The position numbers and the translations under genes are program-made. Positions 1 through 9,252 of a stretch of DNA of 64,000 nucleotides are shown piece after piece. The notes under the pieces are model-generated. The model was given only the letters and a program-made list of their open reading frames with translations. It was not told the DNA's origin and did no database searches. The DNA comes from HXMU1420-13 sp024742815. Its GTDB lineage: Bacteria; Bacteroidota; Rhodothermia; Balneolales; Balneolaceae. The DNA lies in NCBI GenBank assembly GCA_024742815.1, contig JANSXX010000003.1, positions 124,001 through 188,000 on the forward strand, read 5' to 3'. Within the stretch, counting starts at the first letter, position 1. The number at the start of each line of letters is the position of its first letter.

Positions 1-1340
1 AAGATCTCGAACTGTCCTATTACTGGTTTGAAGCAAAAGGTCCTGCAATAATAATTGCTAGTAGATTTATTCCCGGATCGAGATTTCCAACCTACGTAAG
101 TGCAGGAGCGATTGGAGCTAATTTCTTTACCTTCATCTTTTATTTCGGAATTGCCTCTTTAATGTGGACTCCAATCTTAGTAGGTCTTGCAGTGGTTTTA
201 GGTAATGAGATGATCGAATATTTCTCGGTGTATCAAGAGTATGCAATTTGGGCTCTAATTGGTCTATTTGCTGTATTTTATATACTGATTAAAATTATTA
301 TCCCATCGTTTACCTATAAAGGCAGAAGATTGTTAGTAGGCCGATTTCGAAGAAAAGTACACTGGGAATTCTGGCCACCTGTTGTTCTTTACCTACCAGT
401 TGTGATTTATATCATTGGATTATGGATCAAACACAAAAGTATTGCTTTGGTTACTTTAGCAAATCCCGGAATCGAATATGGTGGACTTGTGAAAGAGTCT
501 AAATCCAAAATTCTCCGTGCCATTCAAAAACAAGATGCCGTAGCAAATTTCCGTGTGATTAATGCTGATGAACATGCATTTTCTGATTGTCTGACTTTTA
601 TATCAGATAATAAACTCACTTTTCCCGTTGTCCTAAAACCGGATATAGGGGAACGAGGTAAGCAAGTGGTAATCCCTAAAAATGAAATGGAATTGAAGCG
701 TATGATAGCTCAGTTTTCGAGTTCATTTATAATTCAGGAATACATTAATGGAAAGGAGTTTGGTGTGTTTTATGCTCGCTATCCAAATCAGGATAGTGGT
801 GATATTATTTCCATCACCCAAAAAGAATATTTATGGATTACCGGAGATGGCAAACATACGCTAGAAGAGTTAATCCTGAAAGATGAGCGCGCAGTGTGCA
901 TGGCTAATACTCATTTTGAACAACATGCTGATCATTTATTTAACATTATTCCCAAAGGAAAATCGATTAAGCTTGTTGAAGTTGGTACCCATTCGCGTGG
1001 AGCTATTTTTAAAGATGGAATTCATCTAAAAACTGAAGCATTGGTTAAGCGGATAGATAAAATTAGTAAAAGTATGAATGGTTTTTATTGTGGCAGATTT
1101 GACATCAAAGTCCCGGATGAAACACATTTTAAAGAAGGGAATAATCTGAAAGTGCTTGAGTTAAATGGGATTACATCCGAAGCGACTCATATTTACGATC
1201 CTAGATATCCGTACTGGTATGCGGTTAAAACATTGTGTACGCAATGGAAAATGGCCTACGAAATTGCAAACCAGGTAAACATCCAACAGCCAGATAAAAA
1301 AATACCTTCGCTTAGAGCACTTATTAAACTCTTTGGCTAG
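1..1340 (+). CDS. DedA/VTT membrane domain fused to ATP-grasp domain (5' partial)
   Basis: The reading frame is open from the first bases of the window, so the 5' end is missing. The visible N-terminal part carries the DedA (VTT, SNARE-associated) signature: RFIPGSRFPTYVSAGAIG, then hydrophobic segments. After two further membrane segments comes a soluble ATP-grasp domain of about 270 residues, with a nucleotide-binding Lys in VLKPDIGERGKQVVI, the hinge IIQEYINGKEFGVFY and a metal-binding ELNG near the C-terminus. DedA proteins are membrane transporters or flippases, including undecaprenyl-phosphate recycling; ATP-grasp enzymes join a carboxylate to an amine or thiol. The ligase substrate cannot be told. 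The ATG at 162 lies inside the membrane domain and is not the start. It ends overlapping tadA by 4 bp, convergently. Confidence 0.85.
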   Translation, partial: DLELSYYWFEAKGPAIIIASRFIPGSRFPTYVSAGAIGANFFTFIFYFGIASLMWTPILVGLAVVLGNEMIEYFSVYQEYAIWALIGLFAVFYILIKIIIPSFTYKGRRLLVGRFRRKVHWEFWPPVVLYLPVVIYIIGLWIKHKSIALVTLANPGIEYGGLVKESKSKILRAIQKQDAVANFRVINADEHAFSDCLTFISDNKLTFPVVLKPDIGERGKQVVIPKNEMELKRMIAQFSSSFIIQEYINGKEFGVFYARYPNQDSGDIISITQKEYLWITGDGKHTLEELILKDERAVCMANTHFEQHADHLFNIIPKGKSIKLVEVGTHSRGAIFKDGIHLKTEALVKRIDKISKSMNGFYCGRFDIKVPDETHFKEGNNLKVLELNGITSEATHIYDPRYPYWYAVKTLCTQWKMAYEIANQVNIQQPDKKIPSLRALIKLFG

Positions 1341-1819
1341 AATTTTTGTCTTTTACTCGCAAAAAATGCTTTAAGCAGATATTCCGCATCGTGTTCTAGC
1401 ACACCTTGAATTACCTTAGCTCTATGATTCAAAGCCTCGTTGTCGGCAATATTAAACAGGCTACCACAGGCTCCTGATTTAACATCTGAAGCACCAAATA
1501 CTACGGTGTCTAATTTCGACCAAATAATACCACCGGCACACATTGGGCATGGTTCTAGCGTAACATATAAGGTGCAATCACTTAAGTATTTGGAGTCAAT
1601 CGTATCGCAAGCTGCAGAAATCGCTAACATTTCGGCATGAGCTGTTGGGTCGTTTAAACGTTCAACCTGATTGTATCCTTTGCCCACAATTTGATTCTCA
1701 TGTACAACAATTGCGCCAACAGGAATCTCTCCTTCTTCGAAAGCACGTTCTGCTAATTGTAGTGCTTTTGCCATATACTGTTGATGAACCTGCCAAATCG
1801 GTTTTTCTGAATTACTCAT
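1337..1819 (-). CDS. tadA: tRNA adenosine(34) deaminase TadA
   Basis: 160-residue cytidine/deoxycytidylate deaminase-fold protein with the zinc site typical of TadA: HAEMLAI (His ligand and catalytic Glu) and PCPMCAGG (two Cys ligands). It converts the wobble adenosine of tRNA-Arg(ACG) to inosine in the cytoplasm. The length is normal and the ATG at 1819 fits the family. It is divergent from apt, 62 bp away. A guanine-deaminase-like member of the same superfamily is the main alternative, but the motif spacing and length favour TadA. Confidence 0.9.
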   Translation of the reverse strand: MSNSEKPIWQVHQQYMAKALQLAERAFEEGEIPVGAIVVHENQIVGKGYNQVERLNDPTAHAEMLAISAACDTIDSKYLSDCTLYVTLEPCPMCAGGIIWSKLDTVVFGASDVKSGACGSLFNIADNEALNHRAKVIQGVLEHDAEYLLKAFFASKRQKF

Positions 1820-1881
1820 TCTGCTTGATTGATGTAGGTAATTATCTCTACTTTCGGGTCGAATTTTATAACATCAAGTTT

Positions 1882-2424
1882 ATGCAAAAAGTAGAAGAAA
1901 GTATTAAAGAATATTTGCTCGATAATATTCGAACCATCCCTGATTTCCCCAAAGAAGGCATTCAGTTCAAAGATATAACCACGCTATTGTCGAATAAAAA
2001 AGCATTACAACTCACTACTTTTTTGCTCACCGAGCCCTATCTGGAAAAAGAAGTGGATGTTGTGGTTGGCCTAGAATCACGCGGGTTTTTATTTGGCACC
2101 AACATTGCTCAGAATTTAAATGCGGGATTTGTTCCTGTTAGAAAACCCGGAAAACTACCGGCAGAGACCATTTCTCAGCAATATGAATTAGAATATGGAA
2201 TGGATACCCTTGAGATGCACGCCGATGCGATAACTCCGGGTGCCAAAGTATTAGTTCATGATGATTTAATTGCCACCGGTGGTTCTGCTGTTGCTGCTAC
2301 AAAATTAGTACAAGAATTAGGCGGAATAGTTGTTGGTTACTCATTCATTATGGAGCTTAGTTTTTTAAATGGACGGGCACTGCTAGAGAAAGAAGCTCCA
2401 ATCGAATCTATTCTGATTATTTAA
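1882..2424 (+). CDS. apt: adenine phosphoribosyltransferase
   Basis: 180 residues starting at MQKVEESIKEYLLDNIR, followed by the family-typical IPDFPKEGIQFKDITTLL. The PRPP-binding loop VLVHDDLIATGGSA is intact. The enzyme makes AMP from adenine and PRPP in purine salvage. The frame stays open upstream to 1645 across the antisense of tadA, but that extension has no similarity to the family; the ATG at 1882 gives the standard Apt length, so I chose it. Together with tdk-nupC further on, it shows active nucleobase and nucleoside salvage. Confidence 0.93.
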   Translation: MQKVEESIKEYLLDNIRTIPDFPKEGIQFKDITTLLSNKKALQLTTFLLTEPYLEKEVDVVVGLESRGFLFGTNIAQNLNAGFVPVRKPGKLPAETISQQYELEYGMDTLEMHADAITPGAKVLVHDDLIATGGSAVAATKLVQELGGIVVGYSFIMELSFLNGRALLEKEAPIESILII

Positions 2425-2484
2425 GGAACAAAGTTGGTTTTGATGGCTTCAATTTTGTGAATCTATATCACAAGAGGAAAAGTC

Positions 2485-2958
2485 ATGAAATCTATAAAAA
2501 TACTAGTTCTGATCATGGTGTCAGCCGTAAGTTATAACTGCAATAACGCGCTGATAATCGAAGATGTAAACTATGCACAACACGTTGAGTCGGTTGTGGC
2601 GCCAAACGAAGAAGGCATAGTAAGCGACCAACGAAATAATATCCGTTTTTCGGTTCTTCCACTTTTAAACGAAGAGTTCGGCGCTGATTCTGCACAATCT
2701 GTGGAATTTGTACGAATATTGAGAAATGCTGATGGGTTCTATTTCATTACCGCCAATGGATTTAAAAATGTGTATGTGTTCGAACCAAAAAGAGGGGAGC
2801 TAAAACTCAAAAAAAGCATTCATATATCAGAAAGTGGTTTGGAACAACCGGCACTAAATTGGAGAGCACCCTATATACAAATTATTGCTTATAACACAGA
2901 ATCCCCTCTTTATATAACCGAACAAGGAGTAATTAAAAATCAGGAGAGTAAGTCATGA
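2485..2958 (+). CDS. hypothetical exported lipoprotein
   Basis: I do not recognise this 157-residue protein. It begins with a basic N-terminus and hydrophobic segment ending in SAVSYNC, a plausible though imperfect lipobox, so it is probably a lipoprotein. A purine-rich AGAGGA lies about 7 nt before the ATG. The body is beta-rich, with no known motif. Its stop overlaps the start of the next gene by 4 nt (ATGA), so the two are probably translated together and may work together in the periplasm. Confidence 0.6.
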   Translation: MKSIKILVLIMVSAVSYNCNNALIIEDVNYAQHVESVVAPNEEGIVSDQRNNIRFSVLPLLNEEFGADSAQSVEFVRILRNADGFYFITANGFKNVYVFEPKRGELKLKKSIHISESGLEQPALNWRAPYIQIIAYNTESPLYITEQGVIKNQESKS

Positions 2959-4187
2959 AAAAAATAAGTGTAATACTTTCAGCGATGATCATGCTTTTTC
3001 TTGGCTCTGTTATGGCCCAAGAAAGTGATTACGAAATTGTTGAAGAATTTAGACTCAACACCGATCAACTTGAGCAGAAGATTCAAAATGCAATCACTAC
3101 CACTCAAATTCAGCTTATCGAGCAAGAATTAGACTCACTAGAACAAGCGTTTGATAAGCATTCAACCATTATCAATCATGCAATGTATCCGGCAACATAT
3201 TCTGAAGAGATTGAAACTCTGCGTGCCGCTTTGATTAACAATGAACATCGATTATACCTCATCGAAAATCAGAGAGAACAATTGTTTGATCTGAGCAATC
3301 AGGTGATGGCACATCGAGCGGAAATAAACCGATTATACACTCAGGTTGATTCGTTAAATCAGGAAATCACCTATTCTCAAGCAAGTGAAGCACGTTTATC
3401 AGAATTAGTAAGTAATTATAGAAAGAGTGTAGTAGAGCGGGATCGTTTATTATTTGGGATGATTGATTCTTTATTGGTAACACATCAAAAAATTCAGTCA
3501 TCAACTAGAGGAGAACAGCAATTAAGTACTTATACCATAGAAGACCGAAATAATCCTTTAGGGATGATTCAACATCTGATAGATCAAAATATTGAGGCTA
3601 CCCACGCAAACAATGCCATGCTTTCGGTTAATGATCATTTAAGAATGCGAGCCTTGCAAGTACAATTCGAACGAACTTGGGATCAAATTAAAGACGATTT
3701 CATTGCGATTTATGGTGAACCGGAGGAGCAATGGGAAGCACGTATTGATACGTCCTTAAAGCAGTGGAGAATGATTGCTTCACAAAAAATGTGGCAATCT
3801 GTTGACCAATATCTTGCTCACCATCAAATTGATGTAAACGCCTTTGATAATACTCAGAGTTTTTATTCCGCTATGGATACATTTATTACCGAAGGTCATG
3901 AATTGAGTAAAGAGGAGTTTCTGGTTTCAGATAGTTATCAACAGTTCGTAGAATTCGAGAAATTTTGGAATGAAACATTCAAAACACGTTGGATGCCAAA
4001 AATGCCTGAGGGAGTTTTATTGAATGAGGAGCAAATAGCCACCATAGATGTTGCAATCACAAACTGGGAAGAAACTGCACGCCCAATCCATCCTATGTTG
4101 GCGGCTTTGTTAGCACTCACTGTGGTTAGCCTTACAGGATTCGTTTTGGTAATGTTCAAATCAGGAAAGGCAAGTAAAAAAGGTTGA
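2955..4187 (+). CDS. hypothetical secreted coiled-coil protein with C-terminal membrane anchor
   Basis: 410 residues: an N-terminal signal peptide ending MAQ, a long heptad-rich helical section (about residues 35-170, rich in Glu/Gln/Leu), a mixed Trp-rich helical region, and a C-terminal membrane segment (ALLALTVVSLTGFVLVMF) followed by a short Lys-rich tail. This predicts a periplasmic protein anchored in the inner membrane with its basic tail inside. It is coupled by a 4-nt overlap to the preceding lipoprotein gene. I recognise no family. An envelope-spanning or scaffolding role is only an inference from the architecture. Confidence 0.6.
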   Translation: MKKISVILSAMIMLFLGSVMAQESDYEIVEEFRLNTDQLEQKIQNAITTTQIQLIEQELDSLEQAFDKHSTIINHAMYPATYSEEIETLRAALINNEHRLYLIENQREQLFDLSNQVMAHRAEINRLYTQVDSLNQEITYSQASEARLSELVSNYRKSVVERDRLLFGMIDSLLVTHQKIQSSTRGEQQLSTYTIEDRNNPLGMIQHLIDQNIEATHANNAMLSVNDHLRMRALQVQFERTWDQIKDDFIAIYGEPEEQWEARIDTSLKQWRMIASQKMWQSVDQYLAHHQIDVNAFDNTQSFYSAMDTFITEGHELSKEEFLVSDSYQQFVEFEKFWNETFKTRWMPKMPEGVLLNEEQIATIDVAITNWEETARPIHPMLAALLALTVVSLTGFVLVMFKSGKASKKG

Positions 4188-4226
4188 TACATTTGTAGCA
4201 TGGACGATTAAATGCTACTATTTGGC

Positions 4227-4751
4227 ATGAAATCTTATAAAATATTTTCCTGCATATTATTATTTGTACTAGTTAACAATTCTGTATTTGGTTTCCAGAA
4301 AAAGCCGATACAAGCAGATGAAACACTACTAATATTTGTTAGGCACACAGAAAAGGCGGACGACGGTACTCGGAATCCGCCTTTAAGTTTTGAAGGAATT
4401 GAACGAGCAAATGCATTGGTATCTAAACTCGTGAATACGCCACTAGCAGCGATTTATAGTACCGATTATAAACGAACAATTATGACAGCTACCCCAACTG
4501 CATTCCATTTCGAATTACCGGTGCTAACTTATGATTTTAGCAATCTTGATGCATTTTTGGATGGAGTAATTGCTGAAAACAGAGGAAAAGCTGTGTTGAT
4601 TGTAGGACATTCCAACACCACGCCGCGATTGATCAACATGGTTTTAAGGGAGGATAAACTCAGTCAAATAGACGAGAAGCAATACGGCGATTTATTTTGG
4701 GTATATATCAAATCTATGGGAGAGGGAGAACTGACGGTTAGCTCTTTTTAG
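4227..4751 (+). CDS. secreted SixA-like histidine phosphatase
   Basis: Histidine-phosphatase superfamily (phosphoglycerate mutase fold) of about 174 residues. The catalytic RHTE motif (LIFVRHTEKADDG) carries the phospho-accepting His, and the second catalytic His is in VGHSNTTP. The short size resembles SixA. Unlike cytosolic SixA it has a clear signal peptide (MKSYKIFSCILLFVLVNNSVFG), so it acts in the periplasm or outside, perhaps on phosphate esters. I start at the ATG at 4227, which gives a cleaner signal peptide than the in-frame ATG at 4212. It converges on the VWA gene with a 3-bp gap. Confidence 0.8.
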   Translation: MKSYKIFSCILLFVLVNNSVFGFQKKPIQADETLLIFVRHTEKADDGTRNPPLSFEGIERANALVSKLVNTPLAAIYSTDYKRTIMTATPTAFHFELPVLTYDFSNLDAFLDGVIAENRGKAVLIVGHSNTTPRLINMVLREDKLSQIDEKQYGDLFWVYIKSMGEGELTVSSF

Positions 4752-4754
4752 TGA

Positions 4755-6866
4755 TTAAGGCAACGAATAATTTTTGCGCAATAACCACTCTGCACCCAAC
4801 AAGAGAATAACCAATACAAACCAAAATATGGATCGAATAGGGTGGATGTAGGCTTCCACAAGTTCTTCGGTTGAAGTTAGGATTCCTTCATCGCGAAGGG
4901 TTTCCCAGAAGTTTTGTATTTGATTATAGATAAAGAAACTACCGCCACTTTCTAGTGCCATTGAATTTAGAAATGGATCGTTTCTAACGGTGTTTATAAG
5001 TTCCGAACTGGAGTCTTCCACCAAAAACTCCCCGGTTTGTTCATCCAATGTTCTAGAGCCTTTTCGTGCAGTTGCTGAGAAAGAGTATAAACCATTACTC
5101 AATGATTCAAATTGAATGGAATACCGCCCGGCACCATTATTCGTCATATTGAATACTCGATCATTGCCCGATTCGTCGATCAAATGAAATTCGATAGCAG
5201 CATCCGATTCAGATTCACCACTTTCGTTCACCAAGCTCGCATTAATTATTACCGACTCAGAACTGTTGAATACAGTTTTTGATGGTGTTATGGTGAGTAA
5301 TCGTTCATCCGGATTATTGGATGCCCAGGTAATTGTATTTAAGAATAATTCTTCGGCAAATAATCGCTCCGTTTCATTGGTACTTTGAAATAACCGATGC
5401 CAACCCCAGGCAGCTATATGAGCTCGACGAGAATTACCTCTGTCAGCTATGGCAAGTACCGTATTTGGAGTTACCATATTTTGAAATTGAGTATTCAGTA
5501 ACGAAGTTATGTCAACACCGTTAACTGTTGTGCGCAATGAAGTTAGTATTGGAGCTAAGGCGTCATAATTTACTTCGCTTACTTCCAGAATAGGGTGATC
5601 TTCGTTGTTCGCATTCGGAATAATATTCAGCTCAAAGATCTGAGCTCCTTGATTATTTAGTAATCGAATAGGAAGTCTCTCATCTGAGTTTCGTCTGGTC
5701 CGGGGCAGTTCTATATATAAAGTAGGTGTTTGAGTGATGAGCTCTTCCTGATTTGGTAACCAATCACCTTGTAGTATCCCGTGAAAAATTATCAAATCAA
5801 GATCATCAACATTTGGAGACTCTGTCTCAACAAAAGAATTACCTCCTAACCAAGTTAAGGTGCTTAGTTCATAGGATGGATCGGAAAGAAGGAGTGAACG
5901 AATTGCTTTAACATCTGGGTGAATTTCGCTCGCAATATGAAGTACCCGCGTTTTGCTATCTAATACATCTATACTAAATGTCCTTGTGTTATTTTCAGTA
6001 GACCATTCTTCATCTATTGCTTCAATTTGCACCTGAAAAGCCTGTAATCCTTCTTCTTTGAGCGGGAGTTCTAGTTGAATGGTTTGTACTTCTTCAGAGG
6101 CTGAAAACGAAAGTTCTTCGGTAGTAACCGCATTTTTTTGTCCATCAAAAATAGTTAGAACCGTTTCAGAACCGGAAAACCCGTTTTGTGAAACTTCAAC
6201 TTCTACAATGTGATTACTTTCTGTGTAGCCTGTATTATTTGTTAAAATATTGTTGATGGTAACATCACGTACTGCCGAGGTATCACCGGTAGCGATGGTA
6301 AAAACAGGAATTCCAAGTCCTGCAGCTTGAATAAGTGGATTTCGACCGATAGTAATAATGCCATCGCTTATTATTATGGCAGCATTGTAATCGTCCTGTA
6401 ATTCTTCAATTTGTGTTATCGCTTCGGTTAAATTGGTTTGTGATTCCGAAAATGTCAAAGAATCAGGTGAGAGGACCGGTCGAGTATCGTTACCGAAAGA
6501 AAAGAAATCAATGCTTGCTTCAGTTCGAGATTCAAAAGCCAGCTCAGTTAGCAACTCATTTACAGACTGTATTCCTCTATAATCTCCTTTTTCAATCGCT
6601 AAAGACTCAGAATTATCGAATAGCACTAACAACTTAGGTTCACGCTCAACAAATTCCGATTGAAAAAATACCGGATTAAAAATGAGTAAAGCAATAATGG
6701 TTAATGTGATTGCCCGTAACGTTCCTAATAACCATCTAGAGCCTACAGGTAAGCTCTTTTGTTTATGGTAGCTGTAAAGAGCGAGGCAAATCAGAATTGC
6801 AATTACTGATATAATCGCAATGGTGGAGAAAGAAGACTGGAAACCTTGAAATTCCATAAATGTCAT
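4755..6866 (-). CDS. VWA-domain membrane protein, MoxR-associated
   Basis: 703 residues: two membrane segments near the N-terminus (about 15-33 and 46-66), a von Willebrand A domain with an intact metal site (D84-N-S86-E-S88, later a NLT threonine and ISDG), beta-sandwich repeats, a glutamine-amidotransferase-like fold in the middle, and one C-terminal membrane segment. This is the large VWA membrane protein typically found with MoxR ATPases. It sits 4 bp after moxR and is last in the operon. The usual DUF58 partner is not in this operon. The family probably assists envelope protein maturation with MoxR; the exact substrate is unknown. Confidence 0.8.
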   Translation of the reverse strand: MTFMEFQGFQSSFSTIAIISVIAILICLALYSYHKQKSLPVGSRWLLGTLRAITLTIIALLIFNPVFFQSEFVEREPKLLVLFDNSESLAIEKGDYRGIQSVNELLTELAFESRTEASIDFFSFGNDTRPVLSPDSLTFSESQTNLTEAITQIEELQDDYNAAIIISDGIITIGRNPLIQAAGLGIPVFTIATGDTSAVRDVTINNILTNNTGYTESNHIVEVEVSQNGFSGSETVLTIFDGQKNAVTTEELSFSASEEVQTIQLELPLKEEGLQAFQVQIEAIDEEWSTENNTRTFSIDVLDSKTRVLHIASEIHPDVKAIRSLLLSDPSYELSTLTWLGGNSFVETESPNVDDLDLIIFHGILQGDWLPNQEELITQTPTLYIELPRTRRNSDERLPIRLLNNQGAQIFELNIIPNANNEDHPILEVSEVNYDALAPILTSLRTTVNGVDITSLLNTQFQNMVTPNTVLAIADRGNSRRAHIAAWGWHRLFQSTNETERLFAEELFLNTITWASNNPDERLLTITPSKTVFNSSESVIINASLVNESGESESDAAIEFHLIDESGNDRVFNMTNNGAGRYSIQFESLSNGLYSFSATARKGSRTLDEQTGEFLVEDSSSELINTVRNDPFLNSMALESGGSFFIYNQIQNFWETLRDEGILTSTEELVEAYIHPIRSIFWFVLVILLLGAEWLLRKNYSLP

Positions 6867-6870
6867 CCTT

Positions 6871-7866
6871 CTAATTTACATCTTCCAATAATCGCTCAAT
6901 TAGCTTGATGGTGGTGAATCCTTCGGCCTCGGCTGCATAATTATTTACGATACGATGGCGCAGTACAGGAACAGCTAAGGCTTTAATATCCTCTTCGGTT
7001 ACATTATATCGGCCTTTTGAAAGCGCTCGGGCTTTACCACCCAAAATCAAATATTGGCTTGCTCTAGGTCCCGCGCCCCAACTCATATATTTTTTGATAT
7101 AATCAGGAGCCATTTCCGAATTCGGACGAGTCATTCCCACTAATTTCACCGCAAAATCCAACACACTATCAGGAACGGGTACTTCGCGCACCAACGATTG
7201 TAATTGATTAATCTTCTCTCGATCAAGCATGGAGTTGATCTGAATATTTTGCCGTGAGGTAGTTTGGCTCACAATCTGTTTTTCTTCTTCAAAGCTTGGG
7301 TAATCCACCCAAATATTGAACATAAAACGATCAAGCTGTGCTTCGGGAAGAGGGTAGGTTCCTTCTTGTTCAATCGGGTTTTGTGTAGCTAAAACAAAGA
7401 ATGGTGTATCTAAGTCATAGGTTGTTCCTGATGCGGTTACATGATACTCTTGCATTCCTTCTAGCAAGGCCGCTTGTGTTTTAGGCGGAGTACGATTGAT
7501 TTCATCCGCTAACACGATGTTTGCGAAGATAGGCCCTTTTATAAACTTGAACTCTTTAGTTCCTTTATCAACGTTCTCTTCAATAACTTCTGTTCCGGTT
7601 ATATCGCCGGGCATTAGATCCGGTGTGAATTGAATTCGATTAAAAGATAGATTGAGTGAATCAGCTAATGTTCTGATGAGCAATGTTTTAGCTAGTCCCG
7701 GTACTCCAACTAAAACACAGTGACCTTTAGAAAATAGACTTATCAGTAAAAGATCAATTATATCTTCCTGTCCAATTACAGCTTTATGTATTTCCGATTT
7801 AATGTTATCGAAAGCAGTTTTAAATTCATCGGCTAGCTGAACCGGATCATTTAGCTCAACGCTCAT
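6871..7866 (-). CDS. MoxR-family AAA+ ATPase
   Basis: 331 residues, normal for MoxR. Walker A is GVPGLAKT (54-61), Walker B is VLADEINR (D121-E122), and the sensor/arginine-finger region TYPLPEAQLDRF is intact. MoxR ATPases are cytoplasmic chaperone-like ATPases that act with VWA proteins to activate or insert metal-, envelope- or stress-related targets. The gene starts in a TAATG overlap with the stop of the surA-like gene upstream and is followed 4 bp later by the VWA membrane protein, so chaperones, ATPase and VWA partner are co-expressed. Confidence 0.92.
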   Translation of the reverse strand: MSVELNDPVQLADEFKTAFDNIKSEIHKAVIGQEDIIDLLLISLFSKGHCVLVGVPGLAKTLLIRTLADSLNLSFNRIQFTPDLMPGDITGTEVIEENVDKGTKEFKFIKGPIFANIVLADEINRTPPKTQAALLEGMQEYHVTASGTTYDLDTPFFVLATQNPIEQEGTYPLPEAQLDRFMFNIWVDYPSFEEEKQIVSQTTSRQNIQINSMLDREKINQLQSLVREVPVPDSVLDFAVKLVGMTRPNSEMAPDYIKKYMSWGAGPRASQYLILGGKARALSKGRYNVTEEDIKALAVPVLRHRIVNNYAAEAEGFTTIKLIERLLEDVN

Positions 7867-9221
7867 TAATTATTCTCCTTATTTGGCATGGGTATACGAT
7901 ACTCGATGTATACATCTTCTTTCAATTCTTCGATCCAATTGGTGTATTCTTCCACTTGCTTACGCTGAAGCGCAATGCTTTTTAATCGCTCGTAGTCTTG
8001 TTCCATATTTGCCACATGCTCTGGTATTTGTTGATCTAATCGAACAATGCGGTAAGCCTTCCCACCATTCCCAGATTGTAGATTAAAAGGGCGAGGTTCA
8101 GAAATTGTCCCAACTTCATCCATCAATAAAACAACTCTGTATAACGATGGGTCTAATCGATTCAATGGAATTAAACGTTCACCGGTTTGTGGGTCCAGAA
8201 TTTTACCGCCCGTAACTTTAGTTGCCGGATCTTCACTTCTGGCCTTAGCCATCATCGAAAAAGTGATGTCGTTGTTGGTTTGGATGGAATCTCTTATTTC
8301 GATCAAGCGCTGTTGAGCATATTCATCATCCAACTCATTACTATCTACAGAAATGAGGATGTGGCGTGTTTCGATTTGATCTCCAACTCGACGGATTAAT
8401 TCAATCACATGGAAGCCAAAGCTTGTTTCCACAACTTCCGAAATTTGACCGGGCTGAAGGGCAGCAGCAGCAGCAGAGTATTCGCTTACTAATTCATTTA
8501 ATCCCATTAATGGGAGAAGTCCACCACGTGGACCAGAAGGGCCATCACTATGGCGACGTGCAAGTTCTTCCAAACTTTTGCCATGATTTAAAATCGAATC
8601 TCTTAGTGATTGCGCAAGCTGATAAGCGGCATTTTTTGCATCTGCTTTTGCAGGTGGTACAATTACAATTTGAGAAAGCGAAACTTGTTCAGGTATTGTA
8701 GGAAGTGAATCCTTTGGAATTGAATTGAAAAACTCTTGTACTTCAGGACGAGTAATTTTAACCGTTTCAAACTTACCCATGCGAACCATTTCGGTAAGCA
8801 TTTGCTCTCTAAAATCTTCCCTAAAGTCTTCTTTTAATTGGATGATCGATTTGCCGAAGGCTTGCTCCAATGCGCGTTCACTGCCTGCTTGGCGTATTAG
8901 TTGATCAACTCGTTGATCCATTTGTCGGTTTACGCGTTCGTCTGGCACTACAATAGAATCTATCTTTGCTTTCTCAATTAGTAGCTTGTTTTCGATAGAT
9001 GCATTTAAAAAGTCGTACCACAAGCCTTCAGAAAAAGGGATAGGTTGCCCCATATTTTGTGCTTGTCTGAGATAAGCGGAAACATCAGAATCGATGTCGG
9101 ATTTTAAAATGATGTTGTCGTTTACAATGGCTACAATTTGATCGGCCGGTTGCTGAGCGCTTACAAAGGAGCTGTTAAGCCCAAGAAATGTGATAATCAG
9201 CGCTAAAAAAGTATATTTCAT
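7866..9221 (-). CDS. surA: SurA-like periplasmic peptidylprolyl isomerase
   Basis: 451 residues with a signal peptide cleaved after SAQ. It has a SurA-type N-terminal chaperone domain opening with QIVAIVNDNIILKSDID, then two parvulin domains (about 175-275 and 283-390) with HS-GPSGPRGGLLP and the second beginning ETRHILISVD. Length and domain order match SurA, which escorts outer-membrane proteins to the BAM complex; bamD is encoded elsewhere in this window. A five-alanine run in the first parvulin domain is encoded by a short GCA/GCT tract. It is the third isomerase gene of this operon. Confidence 0.9.
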   Translation of the reverse strand: MKYTFLALIITFLGLNSSFVSAQQPADQIVAIVNDNIILKSDIDSDVSAYLRQAQNMGQPIPFSEGLWYDFLNASIENKLLIEKAKIDSIVVPDERVNRQMDQRVDQLIRQAGSERALEQAFGKSIIQLKEDFREDFREQMLTEMVRMGKFETVKITRPEVQEFFNSIPKDSLPTIPEQVSLSQIVIVPPAKADAKNAAYQLAQSLRDSILNHGKSLEELARRHSDGPSGPRGGLLPLMGLNELVSEYSAAAAALQPGQISEVVETSFGFHVIELIRRVGDQIETRHILISVDSNELDDEYAQQRLIEIRDSIQTNNDITFSMMAKARSEDPATKVTGGKILDPQTGERLIPLNRLDPSLYRVVLLMDEVGTISEPRPFNLQSGNGGKAYRIVRLDQQIPEHVANMEQDYERLKSIALQRKQVEEYTNWIEELKEDVYIEYRIPMPNKENN

Positions 9222-9252
9222 TGAATAAATTGTGTTCGAATTTTGCTATTTG

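Noticed and set aside
1645..1881. 79-residue N-terminal extension of apt
   Set aside because: It is the antisense of tadA and unlike Apt; the ATG at 1882 gives the standard length.
8455..8480. GCAGCA microsatellite in surA as a phase-variable tract
   Set aside because: It is a short in-frame trinucleotide run encoding alanines; length change would not shift the frame.
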